In this document: positions 33,501-44,600 of the stretch, piece after piece
Layout: every line of letters starts with the position of its first letter
How positions within the stretch are numbered: position 1 is the stretch's first letter
Source of the DNA: Tubiluchus corallicola
Lineage: Eukaryota; Priapulida; Priapulimorpha; Priapulimorphida; Tubiluchidae
Reading direction: 5' to 3'
Assembly (NCBI GenBank): GCA_030141605.1
Contig: JAQGDQ010000364.1
Span: 121,501-170,585, forward strand
Length of the DNA stretch: 49,085 nucleotides
Made by a program: the position numbers and the translations under genes
The notes under the pieces: model-generated
Database searches by the model: none
The model's input: only the letters and a program-made list of their open reading frames with translations
What the model was told of the DNA's origin: nothing

Positions 33501-34604
33501 ATACAAAATTCTTTGGACAATTAGCAACACCCGAAAGACCTGTGTCATGAAAACCTAGAGTGACTGACTAATTACATAAAAAAATGGAATTATCACAGTC
33601 TTGAACATCAGTTTAAAATGAAAACTCGGGACAGATAAAGAAAAACGATAATTTCACAATGCAATCTATAAGTGGGAGTGTGCTGTATTCAATTCAATTC
33701 AAGTTTTTATTTCGATAACTAGAGCCATATAAAATACAAATACAGCATTAAAATGAAATAAAATACAATGAAATAAAAATTACAAAAGTTAATATATATA
33801 TGTATTTAGTAATATATATATATAATAATTATATATATATATATATATAATAATATATATATATATATAATTAATATATATATATAGACAGGGTAGTAAA
33901 CTAAAAGCTAAATAAGTTTTAGAGGCTAATTATGTAATAATTTGCTCCATTTCACAAAAAAAACAAGATTTGACAAGTCTATGTGAGTTAATAATAGCAG
34001 TTATAATACTAAATGTTGCCAGTGTACAGCATTAACCTGTTTCGAATGCTATAATGTGATCTATAGACGGGCGAAAAATTATCTGTGAAAGATTACAGCA
34101 AAGTGTTTGTAAATTTTCAGAAAAATTTGAAAGCTCGAAATATTCCAAACAGGCGTACAAGTGCATTCACTAGTATGAATGACTTAAATTTCTTTTCGCA
34201 TTTTTAAGATATGCATTTCATGCACGAATCAATTGGGTAATTTCAGTATGTCAAGTGTATATTACAATACAATGACGGTTCTTGAAAGATAGGTTTTCTG
34301 TACCACACAAACTTTTTATTTCAATAGGTGAAAATAATCGAATTATAATTCCAATTCTCATTCAACATTAATTACTATGGCGCCCATTTTAATATTGACA
34401 TTGTGAATGTTCAGACTTCAGTATTATAAAAGGCCATGTTTTTGAGTTTTTTAAATTTCAGTCATATATTTTAAACAAACAAACTTTCCCTTGTTTTATC
34501 AGATCAGTAATATTTCAGAGAATAATCGATAGCCAATGTATAATGGGATTTTCCGTACCTTTTGCAGTACCCACAGAAGCGGCTGCCTTCTTTTTGGGTC
34601 CCAT
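27553..34604 (-). CDS. RPL23A: 60S ribosomal protein L23a (uL23), six coding exons, 201 aa
   Basis: Exons 34604-34559, 33319-33180, 29609-29452, 29073-28897, 28205-28136 and 27567-27553. All borders are GT/AG and the frame is kept throughout (606 nt). The conserved core is unmistakable: [73 protein letters not shown] and, alone in the last exon, IGII-stop. The protein is a large-subunit component near the peptide exit tunnel. The N-terminal Lys/Ala/Pro-rich part (residues 1-62, exons 1 and 2) is longer than in the 156-residue human protein; long basic extensions also occur in insects. Introns total over 6 kb and are filled with transposons. Exon 2 to 3 is the longest gap (33179-29610). Confidence 0.96.
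27880..27980 (-). ncRNA. Weak candidate box C/D snoRNA in RPL23A intron 5
   Basis: On the minus strand TTGATGAC (near the C box consensus) is followed about 90 bases later by CTGA (D box). A U-run before and an A-run after could pair as a terminal stem. An inner AGGATTG/CAATCCT pairing is unusual for this class. Vertebrate RPL23A introns host box C/D snoRNAs, which is why I looked. No rRNA target was tested. Confidence 0.22.
28552..28740. repeat. Pogo/Tigger-like element remnant in intron 4
   Basis: gataaagatttttacaaatt...catcgatatgataatta matches 31130-31180, followed by ggattataagggac motifs typical of the element ends at 30974-31265. Confidence 0.55.
30332..30801. mobile_element. hAT-type MITE with perfect 8-bp target duplication
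   Basis: Terminal CAGTGGCGTAAC... / ...GTTACGCCACTG, flanked on both sides by GTCGAAGC (30324-30331 and 30802-30809). The interior has repeated ggcttgggggcccc blocks and no coding. It lies in RPL23A intron 2. Confidence 0.93.
30974..31265. mobile_element. Pogo/Tigger-like terminal fragments
   Basis: cagtcaacct...ataagggac-type ends at 30974, about 31080 and 31212 (cagtcaacctcaggtataag), in the same orientation, with a gataaagattttacaaattt core between. CAGT ends suggest pogo/Tigger; superfamily by resemblance only. Confidence 0.5.
31269..31527. repeat. 59-60 bp tandem repeat, four copies
   Basis: Unit aaaaaccattcaagtttgca + ttgttgcaggtattgtgatg + tttgcattttcattgtttt, four full copies plus a partial one, a few differences each. 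Confidence 0.92.
31757..32695. mobile_element. Element with about 100-bp inverted ends, hosting a LINE fragment
   Basis: acagagctactgctgtcatcat at about 31832 is mirrored by atgatgacagcagtagctctgt at about 32590, and outer parts (gttaaaaatcacgtcaaac / gtttgacatgatttttaac) also match in inverse. It lies in RPL23A intron 2. The centre is occupied by a LINE 3' end. Confidence 0.75.
31856..32460 (+). mobile_element. LINE 3' fragment (end of ORF2 and 3' UTR)
   Basis: The frame 31856-32092 has [17 protein letters not shown] and NKLMVAHK, the usual end of jockey-like ORF2 past the reverse transcriptase, with frame damage after. A 3' UTR with a (tta)n run and GAAATAAAG at about 32430 follows, then an A-rich tail. 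Confidence 0.65.
33791..33893. repeat. (TA)n microsatellite with interruptions
   Basis: atatatat blocks separated by aataat and attaat, in RPL23A intron 1. Confidence 0.9.
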
Positions 34605-34607
34605 GTT

Positions 34608-34616
34608 GGAAAAAGG
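34608..34616 (-). promoter_or_regulatory. 5'-TOP start site of RPL23A
   Basis: CCTTTTTCC on the minus strand lies just upstream of the start codon (AACATGG, ATG at 34604). Ribosomal protein genes start transcription at such a C in a pyrimidine run, giving here a 5' UTR of only about 12 bases and growth-dependent (TOP) translation. No TATA box is seen. Confidence 0.7.
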
Positions 34617-36352
34617 AACTCGTGCAGCGAAAGCTTCGCCATCTATTAGCAGAAAACAAAATCAATACTTACTGTTTAGTAAAAAAAGCTGACTAGATGA
34701 CAGCGCATACTGTATTTCAATGTGATTATTGACTATAATGAATAAACAAAATGTTTATGTTTGTCTCATATTATTAGTGTCATAAACAAGCTTACTTATC
34801 ATTTCTATTACGCCATTATTAAATTTTTTGTCTCTAGTAACCAAAGAGCTATTTTTTTTAAATTATTTCCCCCTTTAGCAAATGAAAGTGTATCAAAATA
34901 ATATTAATAGGAAGTATTTTTAAAAATACAGTACGAAATTAATGATACAAACAGATTTGAAACAGTTGAAGACCGAGTGGCAATTATATGTAATAGATCT
35001 TCAATTTATGCTGTTGTACATATGATAAAATCTGGCTGATAATGATTGCGGTCGATGCTAAATCTTGTATAATCTAGGCATTTTCATTTTCTGCTCAGTT
35101 TGTCGATTTAAAAACAAAATTTAATTAGGTCTTAGTAACCCTACAAAACTGCATGGCTTGAATTTGTTGATCGTGGTCTCAAAAATGAAGCAAAACAGTG
35201 ACTGAGCGAAAAAAGGATAAAACGGCAAGGCCTACATAATATGGATGACTGTGATGGTACTGGAACCTAGCTTGTCATCTAGTAGATTCTAGGTAAACGT
35301 AATTATACACAAATGTAATAATCAGGATGACACAAGAAACTGTCCAGAAGCGGATTTCTTGCCAGTCATTCGTCCATTTGCTGACAATGCATGGTGTTGC
35401 TTAACTTTGTATCCAACCACGCAAGCAGCGTGATTCAAAGTTTGTACGCCTCATCCTAAACAGATCAGCAAGCATGCATTGTGTAGCTGACTAGCTGTAC
35501 AGCACAAGTGCACTAAAATAAGCTTACAATGTTTTACATGTTTGTGTTGTCATCTATTGACATTATTGTAAAAATTCATGAAAGCAAGCACAACTTTGAA
35601 AGATAAGATGATTTAATTTTGCATATGCAAAAAAACTGACCTAATTTACCTTAATGAATGCAAAAATAATTGCAAATTTTTGAAATAAACTCTACATTTG
35701 CTGCCTTTCCATTTCAGTTTTAAAGCAGACAGCAATTGCGTATTACGACTTTACAACGGCTGATAGTTCTGTCCCATGCAATACTACTGTGAATTTATGG
35801 TTGTTTATGTAATGAGCAGATTAAACAATTACTTCTGGTGTATTAGAAACACTATTAATCTAGTTTTTACGTGGTCATTATTAATTACACGTATTTGATT
35901 AACGCTTATATTCAAGCAGTCTGTACAACTGCTTGCTGTGTAATATATTGCATTATGTGTTACTTATATAAGAGCTGAAGCTAATGACTGTCTGTGGTGT
36001 GTTACAAAATGAGCCTTTTACATAAATATGAAAGTATACACGTATTTTCTGAGGAGAATAAGAATTTTTTTTCTAAACAGTGATGCCCCTCAAGCTTTGG
36101 AACCCTAGACTATAGCGTAAATAGCCTACTGGTTAATATGCCTTTTAATGCAGATTGTAAATGAGTTTACTAACGATTTGTGTGTTGACATTTTGTGGAT
36201 AAGTGATGACAATATCACATTACTAGCAACATTGTAAAGTTAATTATTGTTAAAACATATTTACTACTTAGCCTGTATTGCATGATGATTTTATCTACCG
36301 AATTTCATCACTTACAATAACAGATACCCATAGTATTTAAAAAAGAAAGAAT
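34617..36352. other. Intergenic between RPL23A and TRDMT1, one dispersed repeat
   Basis: 35055-35180 matches 42083-42210 closely (atgctaaatcttgtataatc...acaaaatttaattaggtctt...cgtggtct). Otherwise nothing recognised. Confidence 0.6.
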
Positions 36353-37582
36353 TCAACCAGCTACCAAAAGCCTGATAAGCACTGAAACAACGTGAACATT
36401 CAAGCTGTTGCCCAGCAATTTATAACAATCTCTGCTTGACATCTGAGTGGGAAAGTTGAACGAACTTGGAAAGTACATGATATTGGCAATCTCCTTTGGC
36501 GTAAAGTACCTCAAACTCGCGTCGACCACATCTGCACACTTGTTGGATTTCAATTCGGTTATTTTATTGGCTTGCACACCGTTTGTTAACAGTACTGATC
36601 CAGTTCCTTCTGCGTATCTGCCGTAAGCTTTCGTAAAACAGCACGAGCGCGTGGATTGCGGATGAATGACATCCATTACCTTGAGAAATCTCTGTAATGT
36701 TTGCTTTGGGACAAGAAATTCTTCTGTGGGTGGGTCGACCTCCAAATAATGGCTCAACTCTAGCATATCTTTCGTTATACAGTTGCACAGAGTTTTATTA
36801 TTGACTAGAAATTCACAGAACATTACATATGAACTCCTTGGCTGTTCACTGTGCCCAGACTTTGCAGATTCACTCTCTAATTTCGCAAAAGGTAACTCAT
36901 GGGAATTCACTTCCGTACATTCCGTTTCCATATCCACAACTAAGTTATCATGAGCACTGTTGAAATGTTTAGTAGAACACTCAGTTTTGGTGGAATTAAA
37001 CACTGAATATTGCAGCATGATGCTACAGGTGTAACAGTGAGAAATTGGTGTAGGCAACTTCAGTTCACAGTTTTGATGCTTAGCGATCAAATAATATCGC
37101 AACCGCGAGTTTGGTATTCCGAACTGTACAGGAGACAGCAGAAATTCCTTGTACACATATTTGCAGTCTTTTAAGCAATGGATAAGTTTGCTTCGTGCGG
37201 ACGATGACTCGAACCCAACGACGTTTTCGAGAAGTATGTATTTGGGTGGCATAGGCCAATTGGGTAAGACATCCAGCAAGGCAAGGAGCGACTTGCAGCG
37301 TGGGTCAGCCGTATCTTTCTCACAACCTTGCCTCGTAAATGGCTGACACGGAGGGCTCATTAAAATTGCGTTCACGTTCATGGCTGCGAGTTCCGACACA
37401 GTTAATGACTCGATGTTTCTTTGAATCAAATTTGTGGATGGATAATTGTGCCTGTAAACCTCATTCGCCTTCTCATTGATATCAACGGCAGCGGCGACGG
37501 TAAATGAAATGCCGCTTCTGTCCAAAGCTGCATGCATTCCACCAATTCCACTATATAGTTCTAAGACATTCAATTGCTCCAT
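36353..37582 (-). CDS. TRDMT1: tRNA (cytosine-38-C5)-methyltransferase, DNMT2 family, 409 aa
   Basis: An uninterrupted frame covers the whole family length (human 391 aa). Motifs in order: I, ELYSGIGG (8-15); IV, SPPCQPFTRQG with catalytic Cys79; VI, ENV (120-122 region); VIII, RLRYYLI (160-166); the DNMT2-specific CFTKAYG...EGTGSVL (315-331); IX, YFTPKEIANIMYFP; X, GNSLNV (391-396). No DNA-targeting N-terminal domain. The family methylates C38 of tRNA-Asp and some others using S-adenosylmethionine, in cytoplasm and nucleus. The coding region is one exon in a genome whose other genes have introns. A good acceptor (TTTTTGCAG|TTC, exon from 37653) upstream suggests a 5' UTR intron, which argues against a fresh retrocopy. 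It lies head-to-head with NLK, ATGs about 1.07 kb apart. Confidence 0.96.
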   Translation of the reverse strand: MEQLNVLELYSGIGGMHAALDRSGISFTVAAAVDINEKANEVYRHNYPSTNLIQRNIESLTVSELAAMNVNAILMSPPCQPFTRQGCEKDTADPRCKSLLALLDVLPNWPMPPKYILLENVVGFESSSARSKLIHCLKDCKYVYKEFLLSPVQFGIPNSRLRYYLIAKHQNCELKLPTPISHCYTCSIMLQYSVFNSTKTECSTKHFNSAHDNLVVDMETECTEVNSHELPFAKLESESAKSGHSEQPRSSYVMFCEFLVNNKTLCNCITKDMLELSHYLEVDPPTEEFLVPKQTLQRFLKVMDVIHPQSTRSCCFTKAYGRYAEGTGSVLLTNGVQANKITELKSNKCADVVDASLRYFTPKEIANIMYFPSSFNFPTQMSSRDCYKLLGNSLNVHVVSVLIRLLVAG

Positions 37583-38654
37583 TGTATATATAACTATCTA
37601 GTGATTTCTCAAGAATCTTTTTGATATCTGTATGATTAGAATGCACTGGTGAACTGCAAAAATAAAATAATCACAAAAAAGTAGTTATGAGTCCACTGAG
37701 ATTACTAATCAGACCGGGAACAATGCACGCATCACCAGCAAAATAATTAAACACCTAATTAATTTAAAAATTGGGTATTGATTTATGCCCACCAGTCAAG
37801 CTACTCTGTACTCACTTTAATTCTGCAAGTGTTGCGAACCACGTGAAAAAATTACAATTGTGATGACGTGTAAAAGCTGTAACTCTATACAAGTGCAACA
37901 CGAAAAAATCAGTTTTTTACGATCATTGCCTGCAGCCCAATATGGATTAACTACTAGTACTACAAAAGTTTGCAGGTAAGGCAAAGTGTTCTAGAAAGGG
38001 AAGAGGAAGAAAATTTAGAGGAGTTATATTTGACACGACACTAAAACCAAGTCGACATATACCAGAAGTGACAAAGAACGCTAACCAAAAGTGTCGCCTG
38101 TCGGTCTGATACACAGAAGCTATACATACCAGAAAAAAAGATGCTTTCCAAGCTAAACAAATCGATTGTAAGACCTCTGTTGGAAAACGCAAATGTAAAC
38201 ATCAGTGAAAAGCCACCTCGTTTTTGTTCAAGTGAAATTCTTCTATCTTTAATGTGATATAATGTATCGATAGAATAAGGGTTAGACCTTAAAGAAGAGT
38301 CCGAAGATAAAAATATTAGGTATTAAAACAATTATAACAAATAACAGCAGCCCACCGGACTAGTAGACCCACGCTTTGCCCTGTTGCGCATGAGAAACGT
38401 CTGTCTAGTACAAAATACGTGCACAACGCGACGCCACAAGCACTTTAGGGGCTGCGGTTTCTCCATCATTTCTCAAGTTTGGTTGTGTTTTTGCAGTGTC
38501 TCCGAAGAAATAAGGATTTTCCCCCAAGTATGGGTTATTTGTTGTGATTTATGGATGAGACTTTTGCAGGGGATCCAAGGAGTGTTCTGGTGCTACGAAT
38601 GAAAATGCTTCTTTAGCAAAAACTGGAGAAAACGACGGGAGGTTGCCGTGCAAA
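37583..38654. promoter_or_regulatory. Shared upstream region of TRDMT1 (minus) and NLK (plus)
   Basis: The two start codons face away from each other across 1,072 bp. It contains the probable TRDMT1 5' UTR (to the acceptor at 37654) and a probable NLK 5' UTR acceptor (cttttgcag, ending 38579). No TATA box is evident. Bidirectional promoter use is inference. Confidence 0.45.
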
Positions 38655-41600
38655 ATGGGCACTAGAACAACAATGGGTATGATGGCTCCTTTAGGGAGAC
38701 GGTTGGAAGAATGCGATCTGACATCCATGGCATTCCAGGGAGCCTCCAATGCCATCCTAACTGCTGCTCAGCCCGTCTTCCATTCTCCAGTTCTAAGGCA
38801 AGACGTACAGCCCGATAGGCCAATAGGCTACGGTGCATTTGGAGTCGTTTGGTAGGTGTAGTGTTAACTATTAAATTGTATTAATTTTTTGCTATGTTAA
38901 TAATAATAATGGCTTGGACGGTATGCAAATTATGTAATGTAAGCAGAATAAAAAAGAATATGAGAGATGAACTTGGTGCAATACTTTCGTTTTTTAGCTA
39001 TAGTAGTGAAATTTGCTGATCAAGGTTATTCGTTAACAGTTATTAATATTAACAGTTTTATTAATTATTCTTTTTTCTTCCGTGGATGCTAATGTTTTAA
39101 AGAAATTGAGATGGGTTCAGCCTTAAAAACATCAGTATAAACATACATATACTGATCAGTATTGATTTCATACAGTCCGTGGAAATGAGGAAAAGGCTTT
39201 TTTATAAAACTTCCCCCTCCTCTCTCTCTTTCTCTTTCTTTCTTATTGCCTGGGCTATATTGGTTTCTGCTGTGTGTGGCTGGGTCAGTGCGTTCTTTAA
39301 TGCGTACCATTTGAATACTAGTGGCATTGAACGTTCTTTCTTATTTTATTACTTGATGGTGCAAATTAAAATGGTTAAAAGTTGTATGGAATCTATGCTT
39401 TTAATACCCATATACTTCCATTAGGTACTAATTAGAAGGCACATGTATGAAGTGTGTGTGCCTTTCAGTAGTGTATGCCATTTGCACACTGACCGGTGAC
39501 CATTGGACCTACTGACCAGTGACCACTTGTCCTTTGGTCATGCATGCTAATATGGTCATCTGCATACATGTAACCATTAACTACATTATAATCGCCCACG
39601 GTTAGAAGCACGCTTTTAAACAAACTTTCCCTTTCATGTGAGCGGTCTGTTTCTTTTTAGCATTTTTCCTTGGTTTGATAGTGAAAGTTTTGAACTTTTG
39701 ACCCACTTTTTGCCGTCTAAATTACCTTGTACTGCTAGTATTGCGGTCGAATCGGCTGTCGAAAACAACCATTGAAATTAGACTGGTTTTAGCAAGTTTG
39801 AATGTTCGTTTCGGCATCAGCTTAAACGGTTTTCAAAAGCGTGTTACTTTCTGTTGTAAAATTTACTTTTCAGCTGCAAACAAGCAGGAATTCATTAAAA
39901 TTAAGAAGTGCAATTCTGTGAGGTTTTAAACTTTTTTAAAGTGTAAAAACTACTTTTTTTTGCTGGTGAATCAGTAAAATTTAACAATGTATTTTTCCTC
40001 ACCACTCCTACTGCACTAAATCTTTCCAAAATTTTCTTATAGACCTTTAGCTGTAAATTAAACAATCAATTAATTGAGTAGCTTAATTAATATAAGTTTT
40101 CAGTTATAATTAAAAAAAATCTGTCATGTAGCTATAAATGTTACACTTTAGTTTTTTCACCTTGATCATTCATTTCTGTGCCCAATTAACTGTTCACTGA
40201 TAACAACAATTTCTAATTGTTAATTCATTTTTAAAAACTTGACGTTAATCGTTAACAATTTAATTTATTTGTTAGATCTTCTGCAACTTATGAAATTAAA
40301 ATACGCTCGAAAATATTGAATTTTTAAAAATATTAAAGGAAGGTGGTGCTCGGTTTGTGTGTTAATCGCTTGATCAAGGCAGTTGATCAGATTTTTTTAA
40401 TATATTATTATGATTACATGTTGAAACTTCTTTTCTACATCGCTGTTTTTTTACTTAATTTACTAAAATTAACTTTATTTTCTTAAATTTCAATGTTTTA
40501 AACTGTTGAACATACCAAGTCGAATACCTAATGCCTTTCATTTTTTCGATTTCTTGAAAATCTTTGACTTCCACATTTGTTGCTTTATTTTTTTTATATA
40601 AATTACCCAGTATCATAGATACAACCTGAGTCTTAATTGCTTACAAATGATTCAGATTAACTAAGAGCGATTTCGCCGTGCCCTCTCTCCCCACTCGGTG
40701 AGTAGCATTTAAACATTCACATATTGCTATAACCATCAATGTTTCCTTAATTGCTTGGCTTATTGTGATAATGAGTTTAAATGTCAGTTGATAAACTAAG
40801 CTTGGACGCCGCTGTCTTTGTTCAGAGCCTTGCAAACGTTATGTACAGTATACCGTGTTCACTCAGCTGTGGCGTGTGTGCTCACCGCTCGGTTGCCAGA
40901 CTCAACTAATCAACAACAACATGTGGAGCAGGCCTTCCTTTGCCCTCCTTCTGCGTTCCGAGTAGCACTTCTGCCATTGGTTATTGATGATGAAATTTAA
41001 CAAAAAACTTTACCTTGCGAGGGGGTAATGGGCGTCCCCTCTGATATCTGGGTAAGCGCTTATTTCAAACAAAACAGACAATCTGCAAATAATAAACGCA
41101 GACAGGCGAAAACAAATGCCACTGGCTCACGGATTAGTTCAGAACTCTAGAGGCTTTTATTAAAACGTATAAAGATGCAAAATAACGCAGATCTTTGTAA
41201 AAAAAAATTAACACAAAGCGGTTTTCTTTCCGTCTGCTAAAAGTAGTTCCCAACTCATCCGCCTCCTCGCCAAGCAGTTCCATCTTAAAAAAATAAGAAA
41301 ATTGTTGTACCCTACGTTCCTCGCGAACATTTAACTGATTCGCGACAGGCCCTACTAAATTCTGAAAGTCTTGTTACGGGGCGGGAATCTTTTTATTCTT
41401 TCTTCAGACTTTTTTGATAAGCACGTAAGATAATTGTGTGTCTAATGTGATAAAAACTTACTTTAGTATTGGTACAATAATATTATTGGTAATTGGCACA
41501 GCCGCATAGGTTGCAAACTTACGACAAGCCACAATTTACTGTCTTTGTGGGTAGTTTACAACTCAAATCTTTTAGCTAATTTTAGAAATCAAATAACTTT

Positions 41601-44600
41601 TAATTACGAAGGATACGATATAATTTGAAGAACGCTCTTGATTTTCTGGGATTTGAGCTCTAGTCAATCTTGAAAGAACTAGTATAGCTTAATGAGATTG
41701 CTGTGTAAAATTCTGCGATACGATCTGAAAGTTATTTGTTGTATTTTTTCTTCTGCGTTGAGCGAACTCGCAAACAAATCCGGCCAATTGATCTCGGGTG
41801 CTTTATTTTAGAAAATTTGTAAAAATTAAATATTTAACAACTAAAATTTTTCGCCAGAATCGTTCATACAGTTGATTTGGTTGGTGCGCCAGTTTTTTAT
41901 TTCCAAGTTCTGCGAGATTTGTACTTTGCCAGCTTTTCCGAATGAACGACTGTCGGTGTGTTTTTATTGATTTCGTCGTGTTTATGAGAGATCGATTATG
42001 CGCGCCTGGTACGATCTAATTTACTGGCCAGCTGACGTACGCCGTGTATAGTTGTATACTATAACTACAAGTTATCCACTGCATGCTAAATCTTGTATAA
42101 TCAAGACATTTTTTATTTTCTGCTCAGTTTGTTGATTTGAAAACAAAATTTAATTAGGTCTTAGTGACCCTACAAAACTGCAATGGCTTCAGTTTGTTGA
42201 ACGTGGTCTTTAGTTTTAAATTCTTGTTAGCTTGTGATTAATTGTAGCTAGTCGTAGCAATAACAAATTCTAAAAGGGGAAGAAAAGGCAGTATTAAAGT
42301 ATGACACAAAAAATTTTCCATGCATGAGTTTATATTACTTAGCATTACGCTTACCTGCTTTAAAGACTTACGTAAGTAGAAAAGAAAATTAACAATATAA
42401 AATGTACTCGCCAACTTGTAAAATGTCGCTAACTCACCTTCCCAATCTGCCCCACTAACTCACAAAAACGTATTTTTAATCTTATTTTTTAAATTAGATT
42501 TTAAATTTTTAAACGTATTTTTAAATTATTCATATTTTTGCTTAGTTAGTGACGCGTGCTCTACGAATGCTTTGTCTATTTCTTCAGACTTTACGCAATG
42601 TTATCTAAACTTGTTTCAAATCCGTTGTGGCCAAAATGGCTGCGCCTAACGGTCGTCGCGGGAGTTCCAGTTTTCAAGTTTTATACAGCGTTACTGCTAA
42701 CGCAAGCTATGTATGCAATAAGACAGCATGTCTGTGCCAACAATAAGGCAACATACGTGGTATAAAGTTATAAGAAGTTTTTTTGGCTTATGTGCGTTAA
42801 CTGAACTGTTGTTGGTACTATGTCGCGAATTTCACAAATGTAAAAAGGGAACGCAACTCAAAGGCATGTTCTGATACTCTTTATTTGTCCTCTATGTGCT
42901 AGGCACGCTCTCTATGACGTCACAGATGTGAAATGGCTTCAATTTCACCTCTCATTGAGAGAGAAAGCCACGCTTTGCTTGCTTGTTCGTTAGATGCCCT
43001 AGATGCTAGCAACCTACATCGCTTTGTAATCAGCACTTTGACGGCCCTAATTTCCTCGCGCATAAATGTCATTTATCAAAATTGGGGCATTTAGGAACTT
43101 GTGGGATTTGTGTCTTGTGGTACCTGACTCTTCTTGTTACTGCGCATGCTCGTTAACGCTTGTTTAATGTTTGTTATTGGGCGTGTAATAGAAACTTTGA
43201 AATTGCGAGTGTTTTCCACAGTATTTTATGCCGTGAACATTGAATGAATGATTACGTCACATTTTTATAGCCATAAAGACGTTTGCCAGTTGCTGTTACG
43301 TAGGGGCGTGGTGGGGGTGGGGTTGAAGAGGCTGTTTGCTACACCTAAGTTATTTATAAGTTAATCACCTAAAAGTTTCCTGGTAGCTTATTTGGAAAGA
43401 CACTAGACGTGCTAGCTAAGTAGGCTACAATTGAGTTTACATGCATTAATCACTCGGTTTCCAATCTGGGGTACTAGTATCCCTTGGGGGTACCAGCGAA
43501 CACCACAAGCCGCACCTGAAAATCTGACACACAAGGGGTCTTAGACAATCTTAAAAAAATGTTTTATAATAATCAGCGGGTGATTCAGACCATTCTGTCG
43601 ACTGTGCCAACAATCTGTGGTTTTTGGCCGAGGTCTTGACCCCTGTCCACTGCAAAGTGTTAGTAAACTTCTGTGTGTTTCCTGTGTGAAGCAGGCTTTT
43701 CGACGATGGTGACAATCAAGACGAAAGCCCGAAATCGCCTTGACATCTGCGAAGACATGAGAGTCAGTCTGTCGAAAAGCGATTAAAAAAGTTGGTTTCT
43801 GCCATGCAACAGCAGCCATCTCATTGAACTCTCACTTAGTGCACTTGATTGGAGCAATACGTATAATATATATAATAAAAATATTCGTGACATTACGTCA
43901 GTATTGGTTCTTCATTTTGCTTATGGCGAGCGAAGGGGTACCAGGAACTAGTTTAAAAAAATTAAGGGTACGTGGAGTCCAAAAAGTTTGGAACCGGGGC
44001 ATTAATCAGTCTATTTACACTTTTTGGGCAGTTTAAAAGACACCCAGCTGATATTGATGTCCCTTTTTTGTTAATAGACGGCGTTGCGTATTTTGCATAG
44101 TACAGTGAATACATTACACACCTTCAGACATTTGCTACATTTATATCGCCATCTGTTGAATAGAAACTGATGAAATTGTCGAAATTTAATTAGTGTAAAT
44201 TTCCGTCTAATCCCCAGCCCCCCTTCCATTGGGACGCAGAGGACATTGCAACCTACGGGTCACACTCGGTGCGTTTTTTTCCTCACTACGTGCAATGGTG
44301 GGTCACGTTACGAACAGCACTAAGCGGCCTTTCAATGACTTCCTCAAGATCAATAAACAGATCATCGCAGAGACGTTCCCAGCATGCACTGCGCCTCGCA
44401 GCTTTCCGTTTCTGAACCCAACTTCAACTCCCGTTATCGGCGAAAGTTTCGTTTTAAGTGTCTGATAATTGAATTGCTTTTGTAAAAGCAGGTTGGCATG
44501 CGCAGTCACGTGTTTTCTCTTTCTGTGGAAAAAAATCAGCAAGACAAACATGAAGTTAATAGCTGCAATCGTAGCGTTTCTTTTTTCTCGTGTTCTGTTG

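Noticed and set aside
34605-34650. In-frame extension of RPL23A upstream of the ATG (from an acceptor-like ctaatag at about 34643)
   Set aside because: The frame is open but L23a proteins start with the short basic leader, and a textbook TOP tract lies right before the ATG at 34604.
39179-39424. 81-codon frame with a hydrophobic stretch in NLK intron 1
   Set aside because: CT-rich low-complexity start and no homology or splice signals.
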